From contig JAUNMD010000006.1 in the NCBI GenBank assembly GCA_030531915.1, positions 1 to 22,251 on the forward strand: 22,251 nt of DNA, in the 5' to 3' direction. The DNA is from Pseudomonadota bacterium (GTDB taxonomy: Bacteria > Pseudomonadota > Alphaproteobacteria > Rs-D84). Each line of letters begins with the position of its first letter. The stretch's first letter is position 1. Below, piece after piece: positions 1 through 5,877 of this stretch. A program made the position numbers and the translations under genes. The notes below the pieces were generated by a model. The model did no database searches. It was not told where the DNA came from and was given only the letters and a program-made list of their open reading frames with translations.

Positions 1-1026
1 ATTCACACCGAAGATTCCCTGCTGCGTCGTGTTGTTCGTGATTTCTTGGCGGACTAAGACGATGTTCTGGTTATCCAAGGGGACGAGGCATACGATGCCG
101 CAAAAACTTATTTCCAGCAAATGTATGGTCGCGCGCCACGCAAACAGTTGGTTCAGTACAAGGACGCCGCCGTTCCATTGATGGTCAAGGCCGGCGTTGA
201 AAAACAACTGGAAGGGTTGCATGGCCCATATGTTCAGTTGCCATCGGGCGGGTCACTGGTTATCAACCAGACCGAAGCAATGGTTACAATCGACGTCAAT
301 TCGTCCCGCGCGATAAAGGAAAAAGACATCGAACAAACCGCCCTGAATACTAATTTAGAGGCCGCCGAAGAAATCGCGTTGCAACTGCGTCTGCGTGATT
401 TGGCGGGGATTGTTGCGATTGACTTTATCGATATGGAAGAAGAACGTAACAACCGCAAATTGGAAATGAAAATGCGCGAGGTTATGAAACGCGACCGCGC
501 CCGCACACAGGTTGCGAAAATCAACACGTTTGGCGTGCTGATGCTGTCGCGCCAGCGTCTGCGCAGCAGTTTCATTGAAACATCATATGTCCAGTGCCCA
601 CACTGCTTGGGCGCGGGCGTTGTGCCATCAATCCAGACCGCGGCACTGATTATGTTCCGCCATTTGCAGGAAAAATTGCTGGCCAAGAGTGCCCAGAAAA
701 TCATTATGACCGTCCCCAGCGACGTTGCGATTTACCTGTTGAATCACAAGCGCGCGGAACTGGCATCAATGGAATCTGAATTTGAAACAGAAATCGTTAT
801 TGTTGGCGACGACAGCATGATGAACATTGACCAATATTCTATTCAGCGTGTTGCACCCGAATCCAACAAGACCGAAGATTTGTTGGACGCGTACGCACCG
901 TCAACCGATGCGAAAAAGAAAGACGCCCAGCACATGGACGCGAAAAAGACGACCATGAATGCCCCGCGTCGCAAACGCAAGAAACAACAAAAGAAGGCCA
1001 CATTCTGGCAGAAATTGATTGGTTAA
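1..1026 (+). pseudogene. rne: RNase E/G endoribonuclease, 5'-truncated by window edge, with in-frame TAA
   Basis: The translation matches the catalytic region of RNase E/G, which makes single-strand endonucleolytic cuts in mRNA decay and rRNA/tRNA processing. Visible parts are the end of the S1/5'-sensor region (HTEDSLLRRVVRDFLAD), then the DNase I-like domain with both metal-binding aspartates in the contexts TIDVNSS and AIDFIDM. The zinc-link CPHC follows (RNase E has CPxC), then the small domain and a lysine-rich tail ending FWQKLIG. The tail is short, with no long disordered scaffold as in E. coli RNase E, so an RNase G-like role is also possible. The same frame contains a TAA at 55-57, with homology continuing unbroken on both sides. 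Either the gene is inactivated, or this is a sequencing/assembly error, or translation restarts; the next in-frame ATG is at 121. A one-base change from a sense codon (for example AAA or GAA) would explain it. The family call is firm; the pseudogene status is not. Confidence 0.8.
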
Positions 1027-1031
1027 AAATC

Positions 1032-1049
1032 CCGCCCCGTTTGGGGCGG
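1032..1049 (+). terminator. GC-rich hairpin after rne (possible terminator)
   Basis: CCGCCCC and GGGGCGG form a 7-bp stem with a 4-base GTTT loop, a few bases after the rne stop. No T-run follows on the plus strand, so it may be an inefficient terminator or an mRNA 3'-end/processing structure. On the minus strand a short T-run does follow. Confidence 0.4.
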
Positions 1050-1070
1050 ACACCGTTTGGAGGAATGCTT

Positions 1071-1487
1071 ATGTCAGAAAACACATATGCTCATGAAGAA
1101 TTGTTCCTGGAGAACCTAGCAAAAGCATATACAGAATATGATGCGAGCTATATTTTGCCCTTTTTGGCAGATTGTTTTAGATATTCTTCTTATTGGGTCG
1201 CTTCACCGGACCTTACAAAAGGAAAGTATATTGACTATATTGTCGGAAAACTGGATACAATGAAAAAGCTGAAGACCGTCAATAAATTTTTCATGATGTA
1301 CGAACAAGGTTCAGGCAAACCCTTTTTATTGATAGGCGCCAAAACCCCAGAAGGAGGTTTTGGCTGCTTTGATGCGAAAACAACCAACGATGGGCAAGTA
1401 GAATCGTTAGCCATAATGCCTGCTTCTTTGTACAATCTAGCATATAGAAATAAAGAGGAATTTGACAGATTCCTTAGTTCATTATAA
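1071..1487 (+). CDS. NTF2-like fold small protein, function unknown
   Basis: A 138-residue acidic soluble protein without signal peptide or membrane segment. An N-terminal helix (LENLAKAYTEYD) is followed by an aromatic stretch YSSYWVASPDLTKGKYIDYI. That pattern is typical of SnoaL/NTF2-like proteins annotated in many gut and environmental bacteria, where a cone-shaped fold binds a small ligand or serves as a scaffold. No catalytic residues can be assigned. The start at 1071 is preceded by GGAGG with about 9 bases spacing; an ATG two codons earlier (1065) is possible but too close to that site. It follows the rne hairpin, so it may be partly co-transcribed with rne. Base composition is more AT-rich than the flanking housekeeping genes, which hints at a separate history. 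The fold assignment is by eye and moderate. Confidence 0.7.
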   Translation: MSENTYAHEELFLENLAKAYTEYDASYILPFLADCFRYSSYWVASPDLTKGKYIDYIVGKLDTMKKLKTVNKFFMMYEQGSGKPFLLIGAKTPEGGFGCFDAKTTNDGQVESLAIMPASLYNLAYRNKEEFDRFLSSL

Positions 1488-1549
1488 CCGCTTATATTTT
1501 TGTATAAATGCTGTTCAAATTTGATAAACAAGCAGTTAGCGTACATAAA

Positions 1550-1598
1550 TAAAAAAATGAGCCCTCGATAAGCTTGTTATCGCTCATTCCCGAGGGCT
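1550..1598 (-). terminator. Rho-independent terminator downstream of the MazF-like gene
   Basis: AGCCCTCG (1560-1567) pairs with CGAGGGCT (1591-1598), and a nested GATAA/TTATC stem lies inside (1567-1581). Read on the minus strand the hairpin is followed by a run of T (complement of 1552-1558). It lies about 80 bases beyond the stop of the minus-strand toxin gene and between two convergent genes. Confidence 0.65.
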
Positions 1599-1678
1599 GC
1601 CTTATTCATTAAAGAATCAGGTCTTGCAAGCCAGTTTCCTGGATACGTTGTTATTATATAGTAAACACGATAATATTG

Positions 1679-2083
1679 TCAAGCACCAAAACCAAACGCC
1701 CATCTAACGCCACGAACAACGTTAGCAAAATCGTCTTCGTTCATTCTCGGGCACGCATATTTACGCACGCCGACTTTTATTCTATCCAACCTTTTTAGGG
1801 ATACCGAACAAGCAAGATCGCACTTCGCATACATTGGCTTGTCATCTTGAGACAAATAATTCTGAGACAAAAGTACGCAATACGGTACGTCATATTTCGG
1901 TGGCGTTGAACTTAGCGGGACTACTATCGCCAAATCGCTACGGTACGGTAATGAATCACGCAGAACTACCACTGGACGCTTTTTTACAATTTCCGGAACA
2001 ATATTTCCCTTGAAATCGCAAATCAAAATCTCGCGCTTGCGCGGATGAAATTGTAAACCTGAATCTTTTACTTGTGTTTTCAT
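1679..2083 (-). CDS. PemK/MazF-family toxin-like endoribonuclease, apparently solitary
   Basis: A 134-residue protein with the PemK/MazF pattern. It has an N-terminal beta strand (EILICDFKGNIVPEIVKKRP) in which the KRPVVVL strand follows the basic loop, then a second conserved strand LAIVVPLSST. The C-terminal half contains KCDLACSVSLKRLDRI, matching the region that builds the active-site groove. Known members cut single-stranded RNA at short motifs and are held inactive by a neighbouring antitoxin. No antitoxin gene is adjacent on either side; upstream (right) is a non-coding, hairpin-rich stretch. The start at 2083 was chosen because a good minus-strand promoter ends only about 7 bases upstream and no Shine-Dalgarno sequence is present, suggesting a leaderless mRNA. 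It could be a solitary toxin, a remnant, or a housekeeping-type relative. Confidence 0.75.
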   Translation of the reverse strand: MKTQVKDSGLQFHPRKREILICDFKGNIVPEIVKKRPVVVLRDSLPYRSDLAIVVPLSSTPPKYDVPYCVLLSQNYLSQDDKPMYAKCDLACSVSLKRLDRIKVGVRKYACPRMNEDDFANVVRGVRWAFGFGA

Positions 2084-2090
2084 GGAGAAA

Positions 2091-2119
2091 AGTATATGCA
2101 AAACACTTCTGCTAATCAA
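2091..2119 (-). promoter_or_regulatory. Sigma-70-type promoter for the MazF-like gene
   Basis: On the minus strand there is TTGATT (2114-2119), a 17-base spacer, then TATACT (2091-2096). The expected start of transcription falls at or next to the ATG at 2083, consistent with leaderless translation. Confidence 0.65.
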
Positions 2120-2262
2120 GTAATTTTTAGCATGTAAAAACAAACTAAGAACAAAAACTTTACGCAAAAACATTGTACAACCTTGCAAAATCGCCCGATG
2201 GGCGACCGGCGTGTTTCCGCCTTTTTGCGGCGGTTCGAACGGCTCTGTTCGCCGGTTCGTCA

Positions 2263-2306
2263 CCGACCCGCCCAAGATTATTAAAAATGCCCGCCTGAAC
2301 GGCGGG
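2263..2306 (+). repeat. 44-bp direct repeat, copy 1 (truncated tRNA-flank terminator)
   Basis: These 44 bases recur exactly at 2453-2496. They include CCGACCCGCCC and the left arm, loop and first bases of the right arm of the hairpin that follows tRNA-His. In this copy the right arm is cut off after GGCGGG. A further 12-base match to the end of tRNA-His (GGCGGATAACCG, 2320-2331) follows at nearly the same offset (192 rather than 190). Confidence 0.85.
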
Positions 2307-2331
2307 GGGCAATTCGGCAGGCGGATAACCG

Positions 2332-2462
2332 AGTGCCTTGCTGTCCAGCATTGCTGGACAGCTGCGTATTGTTCGCTGCGCTCACCACTCGTTAGCGCGT
2401 GGCGGTGTTATACACTTGCCACGCTTACTCGTAAGCGAACCGCGGTTCGAATCCGACCCGCC
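2332..2462 (+). other. Hairpin-rich non-coding stretch, possible structured RNA or tRNA-derived debris
   Basis: No convincing gene lies in 2090-2508. This part contains a chain of inverted repeats: GCTGTCCAGC/GCTGGACAGC (2340-2362), GCGTGGC/GCCACGC (2397-2424, with an inner GTGT/ACAC), GCTTAC/GTAAGC (2423-2436) and GAACCGCGGTTC (2437-2448). The last overlaps GGTTCGAATCC, which looks like a tRNA T-arm. I could not fold a complete tRNA or recognise tmRNA: the acceptor strands do not pair and no CCA is present. Bases 2180-2262 just upstream hold further short palindromes. It may be an unrecognised RNA, extragenic palindromes or a scar of an integrated element. Confidence 0.4.
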
Positions 2463-2496
2463 CAAGATTATTAAAAATGCCCGCCTGAACGGCGGG
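2453..2496 (+). repeat. 44-bp direct repeat, copy 2 (intact terminator context)
   Basis: An exact copy of 2263-2306, offset by 190 bases. Here it continues into the complete hairpin adjoining tRNA-His, so this is probably the parental copy. Confidence 0.85.
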
Positions 2497-2509
2497 CATT
2501 TTTAATAAT
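2467..2509 (-). terminator. Long perfect hairpin terminator of the tRNA operon
   Basis: A 19-bp perfect stem (2467-2485 with 2491-2509) with a 5-base loop, GC-rich near the loop and with A/T-runs at both ends, so it can work in both directions. It directly abuts the encoded CCA end of tRNA-His on the minus strand. Confidence 0.85.
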
Positions 2510-2586
2510 GGGGCGGATAACCGGATTCGAACCGGCGACACCTGGTACCACAAACCAGTGCTCTAACCAACTGAGCTACATCCGCC
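2509..2586 (-). tRNA. tRNA-His (GTG anticodon)
   Basis: A complete cloverleaf is visible on the minus strand. The acceptor is GCGGATG/TATCCGC, the D-stem GCTC/GAGC, and the anticodon stem CTGGT/ACCAG with loop TTGTGGT giving GTG. The T-arm is GCCGG-TTCGAAT-CCGGT. An extra 5' G (2586) faces C73 (2512), so the histidine identity pair G-1:C73 is encoded, and CCA is encoded (2511-2509). It lies 4 bases after tRNA-Ala and is probably co-transcribed with it. Confidence 0.95.
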
Positions 2587-2590
2587 ATAC

Positions 2591-2666
2591 TGGTGGAGCT
2601 GATCGGACTCGAACCGACGACCCCTTGCATGCCATGCAAGTGCTCTACCAACTGAGCTACAACCCC
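2591..2666 (-). tRNA. tRNA-Ala (GGC anticodon)
   Basis: The minus-strand cloverleaf begins GGGGTTG TA GCTC. The anticodon stem CTTGC/GCAAG has loop ATGGCAT (anticodon GGC). The T-arm is GTCGG-TTCGAGT-CCGAT, the discriminator A, and CCA is encoded at 2593-2591. It is the first gene of a two-tRNA operon behind a strong promoter. Confidence 0.95.
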
Positions 2667-2678
2667 TTGCGACGACAT

Positions 2679-2707
2679 ATTCTATATTTCTTCTTGCCAA
2701 ATGTCAA
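2679..2707 (-). promoter_or_regulatory. Promoter of the tRNA-Ala/tRNA-His operon
   Basis: On the minus strand there is a consensus TTGACA (2702-2707), a 17-base spacer and TAGAAT (2679-2684), placing transcription start a few bases before tRNA-Ala. It overlaps the candidate frr promoter on the other strand, so the two operons are divergent. Confidence 0.75.
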
Positions 2708-2723
2708 ATCAATTTGCTAACCT
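2694..2723 (+). promoter_or_regulatory. Candidate promoter of the frr operon
   Basis: TTGCCA (2694-2699), an 18-base spacer and TAACCT (2718-2723) lie just upstream of frr. The match is weaker than that of the divergent tRNA promoter. Confidence 0.4.
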
Positions 2724-2748
2724 TTTTACACAAGAAGGAGATTTTAAT

Positions 2749-3309
2749 ATGGATTATCAAGCATTGAAAGCCGAAGTTGAACAAAAAACCCAGCAAACTC
2801 TGGACGTTCTGGCGGGTGAATACGCCGGTCTGCGTACGGGGCGCGCGTCTGTGCACCTGTTGGACGGTGTGCGTGTGCCGGTTTATGGTTCTGACATGCC
2901 ATTGAATCAGGTTGCAACCGTTGCCACCCCAGATAACCAGACACTGAGTGTCACCGTTTGGGACATCAACAATGCGGGCGCGGTTGAAAAGGCAATTCGT
3001 GATTCTGGTTTGGGTCTGAATCCAAATACTGCGGGCGGTGTTATTCGCCTGAACCTGCCACCATTGACCGAAGAACGCCGTCGTGAACTGACCAAGGTTG
3101 CGGGTAAATACGCCGAAGAAGCCAAGATTTCTATGCGTAACATTCGCCAAGATGCAATGGGCAAAATCAAACGCGCCGTCACAGACAAGGAAATTTCCGA
3201 AGATGACCAGCGCAAATTCGAAGATGATTTGCAGAAGGTGTTTGAACTGCGCGCATCACAGGTTGATGCACAGGCCAAACAGAAAGAAGCCGACATTATG
3301 TCTGTCTAG
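2749..3309 (+). CDS. frr: Ribosome recycling factor
   Basis: 186 residues, the normal length for RRF, which with EF-G splits the post-termination ribosome. Recognisable features are the N-terminal long helix with LAGEYAGLRTGRAS, the beta domain with YGSDMPLNQVATV and the PDNQTLSVTVWD stretch. The C-terminal helices contain LPPLTEERRREL and a KISMRNIRQDA stretch. The start at 2749 is set by AAGGAG 8 bases upstream. In many alphaproteobacteria frr follows tsf and pyrH; here two tRNAs lie upstream instead, so frr heads the operon. uppS follows about 50 bases later on the same strand. Confidence 0.97.
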   Translation: MDYQALKAEVEQKTQQTLDVLAGEYAGLRTGRASVHLLDGVRVPVYGSDMPLNQVATVATPDNQTLSVTVWDINNAGAVEKAIRDSGLGLNPNTAGGVIRLNLPPLTEERRRELTKVAGKYAEEAKISMRNIRQDAMGKIKRAVTDKEISEDDQRKFEDDLQKVFELRASQVDAQAKQKEADIMSV

Positions 3310-3362
3310 GTTTATTGTCATCTGTCACGCAAATTATCACCCACAGCATATTGGATTTAGAA

Positions 3363-4124
3363 ATGTTTAGAATATTCAAAAAGAAAGTAAATGACGTCGC
3401 CAACGCGCCTGTGCGCGTACCACAGCATATCGCATTTATCTGCGACGGTAACCGCCGCTGGGCCGAGGCCCGCGGTCTGCCCCCGCTGATGGGACACAAG
3501 GCCGGAATTGCAAACTTTGAAAATCTGGTTGATTGGTACATTGCACGCGGTGTGTCCACTGTGACGTTCTTTATTTTTTCCACCGAAAACTGGAATCGTT
3601 CCAAGGAAGAAGTGGATTATCTGATGGACTTGTTCTATACAGAATTAAAGAAAAATATGAAGCACGCGCTGGAAAAAAATCTGCGCTATCGCGTGGTGGG
3701 TTCGCGTGACCGTTTGCCAAAACGTTTGGCACATATGTGCGATAAATTAGAGGAAACATCGGCCGAAAACACCGGTGGCACGGTTGTGTTTGCGTTGAAC
3801 TATGGTGGCCAGGGTGAAATTATCGACGCGGTAAATGCCGCGGTTGCCGCCGGCGAGCCAGTTACCCGCGAAACGTTTGAAACGTTCTTGGACACGGGCG
3901 ATTTGTTGCCGATTGATTTGATGGTTCGCACCAGTAACGAATTTAGAATTTCTAATTTCTTGCTGTGGAAATTGGCGTATGCCGAATTGATGTTTGTCCC
4001 AGAACACTGGCCTGATTTGGTCAAAGACGAACGGATGTGGCAGCACACATTGGACGAATATGCACGTCGTGACCGCAGATTTGGTGGCGGCAAAAAGGCG
4101 AATTATTCCGGCAAACAAAAATAA
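3363..4124 (+). CDS. uppS: Undecaprenyl diphosphate synthase (cis-prenyltransferase)
   Basis: This enzyme condenses isopentenyl diphosphate onto farnesyl diphosphate to make the C55 carrier lipid for peptidoglycan and O-antigen. The 253-residue protein shows FICDGNRRWA (catalytic Asp about residue 28), FSTENWNR, and FALNYGGQGEI. Near the C-terminus is VRTSNEFRISNFLLWKLAYAE, split here as VRTSNEFR and ISNFLLWKLAYAE. The first motif has Cys where many homologues have Met, and the usual RTGGE is RTSNE; the catalytic Asp and the Arg-Ile-Ser-Asn-Phe run are kept, so activity is expected. The start at 3363 is the first ATG before the conserved region and has only a weak ribosome site; an in-frame TTG at 3315 would add 16 residues without recognisable function. 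It is followed closely by cdsA, as in the conserved cluster. Confidence 0.95.
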   Translation: MFRIFKKKVNDVANAPVRVPQHIAFICDGNRRWAEARGLPPLMGHKAGIANFENLVDWYIARGVSTVTFFIFSTENWNRSKEEVDYLMDLFYTELKKNMKHALEKNLRYRVVGSRDRLPKRLAHMCDKLEETSAENTGGTVVFALNYGGQGEIIDAVNAAVAAGEPVTRETFETFLDTGDLLPIDLMVRTSNEFRISNFLLWKLAYAELMFVPEHWPDLVKDERMWQHTLDEYARRDRRFGGGKKANYSGKQK

Positions 4125-4134
4125 GGTTTTTGAC

Positions 4135-4785
4135 ATGTCAAACACATCACAGAGAGTCATTGTTGGCGCAATTATGGCGGCGATTGCTGTCGCGGCCGCG
4201 GTGGCGGAACACTATGGGTTTCATGCGGTACGTTATCTGGGGATTTTGGTCGTACTGGGTATGATTCTGGAAATGATTATGGCAATTCGCCACGTTCCCC
4301 AAGAACAGTTGTGCCAGAACAAAAACTGGCTGGTATATGGTGGATTCTTGGCGTGGTTATTTGTGATGTTGGCGGCGATAAACACCGTGGCAACACGTCC
4401 ATGGATTATTCTGTTGCTGTTGTTGACAATCAGTGGTGCGGACATTGGCGCATGGTTCTTTGGCCGTATGCTGGGCGGGGACAAGATGTGGGAACGTCTG
4501 TCCGCGAACAAGACATGGGCGGGTCAGATTGCCGGCATTATATGCGGCACGGTTATGGCATTGCTGTATGGTCTGTTGGGGACTGATACTTTTATGCCGC
4601 AACTGATGTGGATTGGGATTAGTATCGCGTTACTCAGCCAATATGGTGACCTGACCGCCAGTTGGGTAAAACGTCGTATGGGCATCAAAGATTTTGGTCA
4701 TATCTTGCCGGGGCACGGTGGAATGTTGGATCGGTTCGACGGGTGGATTTATGCCCTGCCCTTGATTTGGTTGATTATGTTGTAA
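4135..4785 (+). CDS. cdsA: Phosphatidate cytidylyltransferase (CDP-diacylglycerol synthase)
   Basis: It makes CDP-diacylglycerol from phosphatidate and CTP, the branch point of membrane phospholipid synthesis. The 216-residue protein has about six hydrophobic segments. It ends with the family signature around residues 175-203: KRRMGIKDFGHILPGHGG then MLDRFDG, with the conserved Lys-Arg, Lys-Asp, His-Gly-Gly and Asp-Arg-x-Asp residues all present. It is shorter than the E. coli enzyme, mainly by lacking N-terminal membrane segments, which is common in alphaproteobacteria. The start at 4135 lies 10 bases after the uppS stop with TAAGG upstream. rseP follows after 33 bases; dxr, often found at this point in alphaproteobacteria, is missing. 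Confidence 0.95.
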   Translation: MSNTSQRVIVGAIMAAIAVAAAVAEHYGFHAVRYLGILVVLGMILEMIMAIRHVPQEQLCQNKNWLVYGGFLAWLFVMLAAINTVATRPWIILLLLLTISGADIGAWFFGRMLGGDKMWERLSANKTWAGQIAGIICGTVMALLYGLLGTDTFMPQLMWIGISIALLSQYGDLTASWVKRRMGIKDFGHILPGHGGMLDRFDGWIYALPLIWLIML

Positions 4786-4818
4786 TGCAGATTTGTAAAT
4801 GTAAAGGAACGGAAAATA

Positions 4819-5871
4819 ATGCATACGATTGTGGCTGTGATTGCATTGATGGTTGTGTTGGGCGTGGTCGTGTTTATTCACGAATTAGGGCACTTTTTTG
4901 CCGCGCGCGCGTCCGGCGTCCGTGTTGATAAATTTTCAATCGGATTTGGGCCGGCAATTATCAAATGGCACGACCGACACGGCACACAATGGCAGATTGC
5001 ATGTCTGCCACTGGGCGGGTACGTTTCCATTTACGGCCAAGAAATGATGTTTGACCGCAAGGCATATGCGGAATTGCCCGCCGATAAAAAGGTTGGGCAT
5101 TACCTGACTGCGCCCGCATGGAAACAATTTATAATTGTTGCCGCTGGCGTCACCATGAACTTTGTTTTGGCGTGGTTTATTTATTCTGGGATTGCGATGT
5201 TCCATCCAAAGAATGTCCAGTTGCCCGTTGTCGGTCAGGTGATTCAGGAATCCGTCGCGTTCAAGGCGGGCGTTAAACCGGGTGACACCATTGTTCGCAT
5301 TGACGGCGAAAAAATCACAAACTGGGGCGAGTTGATTATCGCCAAAGAAATTGCGTCGAACCGCAATGCAAACGTGATTGTTGTGCGTGGTGAAAAATTG
5401 GTAAATGTCGAATTGTCACCCGCAGAACGTTGGGGCTTGATTGCCGACGGCAGCAAGACCGAATTACGCAAGAAAGGATTCTTTGGCGGGTTGCTGACGG
5501 GTGCACGCGAAACGTATTACCAGTCCAAGACGCTGGTGGTGGTGCTGAAACAAATCATTACCGGCGAACGTTCGTCAAAGCAACTGGGGTCATTTATCAC
5601 CATTGCACAGGTATCAGGCAAAGCGATGGAGGCAGGAATATTTGCGTTGCTGTCTATTATTGCCTTGCTGTCGTTGAATTTGGCTGTTATAAATCTGTTG
5701 CCATTGCCGGTGTTGGACGGTGGGTATTTGCTGATACTGGTAATCGAGGGGATTACGCGTCGTAAATTACAGGGGCGCGCGATGGAATACGTTATCATCG
5801 CGGGGTGGGTATTGATTGCCGGCCTGTTCATACTGACGATGTGGAACGATTTGGTACGCGTATTTGGGTAA
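4819..5871 (+). CDS. rseP: RseP-type site-2 intramembrane zinc metalloprotease
   Basis: An inner-membrane protease that cuts anti-sigma factors and signal peptides within the bilayer. The 350-residue protein has the zinc motif HELGH at residues 21-25 in the first membrane helix. A periplasmic PDZ domain follows (AFKAGVKPGDTIVRIDGEKI, about residues 149-168), then the second active-site motif NLLPLPVLDGG (about 293-303), whose Asp is the third metal ligand. E. coli RseP has two PDZ domains and about 450 residues; only one PDZ is visible here, as in many alphaproteobacterial members. The start has AAAGGAA upstream with suitable spacing. Only 6 bases separate it from bamA, so the two are surely co-transcribed. 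Confidence 0.96.
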   Translation: MHTIVAVIALMVVLGVVVFIHELGHFFAARASGVRVDKFSIGFGPAIIKWHDRHGTQWQIACLPLGGYVSIYGQEMMFDRKAYAELPADKKVGHYLTAPAWKQFIIVAAGVTMNFVLAWFIYSGIAMFHPKNVQLPVVGQVIQESVAFKAGVKPGDTIVRIDGEKITNWGELIIAKEIASNRNANVIVVRGEKLVNVELSPAERWGLIADGSKTELRKKGFFGGLLTGARETYYQSKTLVVVLKQIITGERSSKQLGSFITIAQVSGKAMEAGIFALLSIIALLSLNLAVINLLPLPVLDGGYLLILVIEGITRRKLQGRAMEYVIIAGWVLIAGLFILTMWNDLVRVFG

Positions 5872-5877
5872 TACAAT

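Noticed and set aside
55..57. TAA as a reassigned sense codon or recoding signal in RNase E/G
   Set aside because: Other genes in the window, including this one, end with TAA as a normal stop, and TAA is not a selenocysteine or pyrrolysine codon; mutation or sequence error is simpler.
2301..2462. A complete plus-strand tRNA or permuted tmRNA
   Set aside because: GGTTCGAATCC looks like a T-arm, but the T-stem has mismatches, acceptor strands do not pair with T8/A9 spacing, and no tag-encoding frame or CCA is seen.
2211..2474. Open frames across the hairpin-rich region (both strands)
   Set aside because: Their sequence is explained by palindromes and repeats, with no ribosome sites or recognisable protein features.
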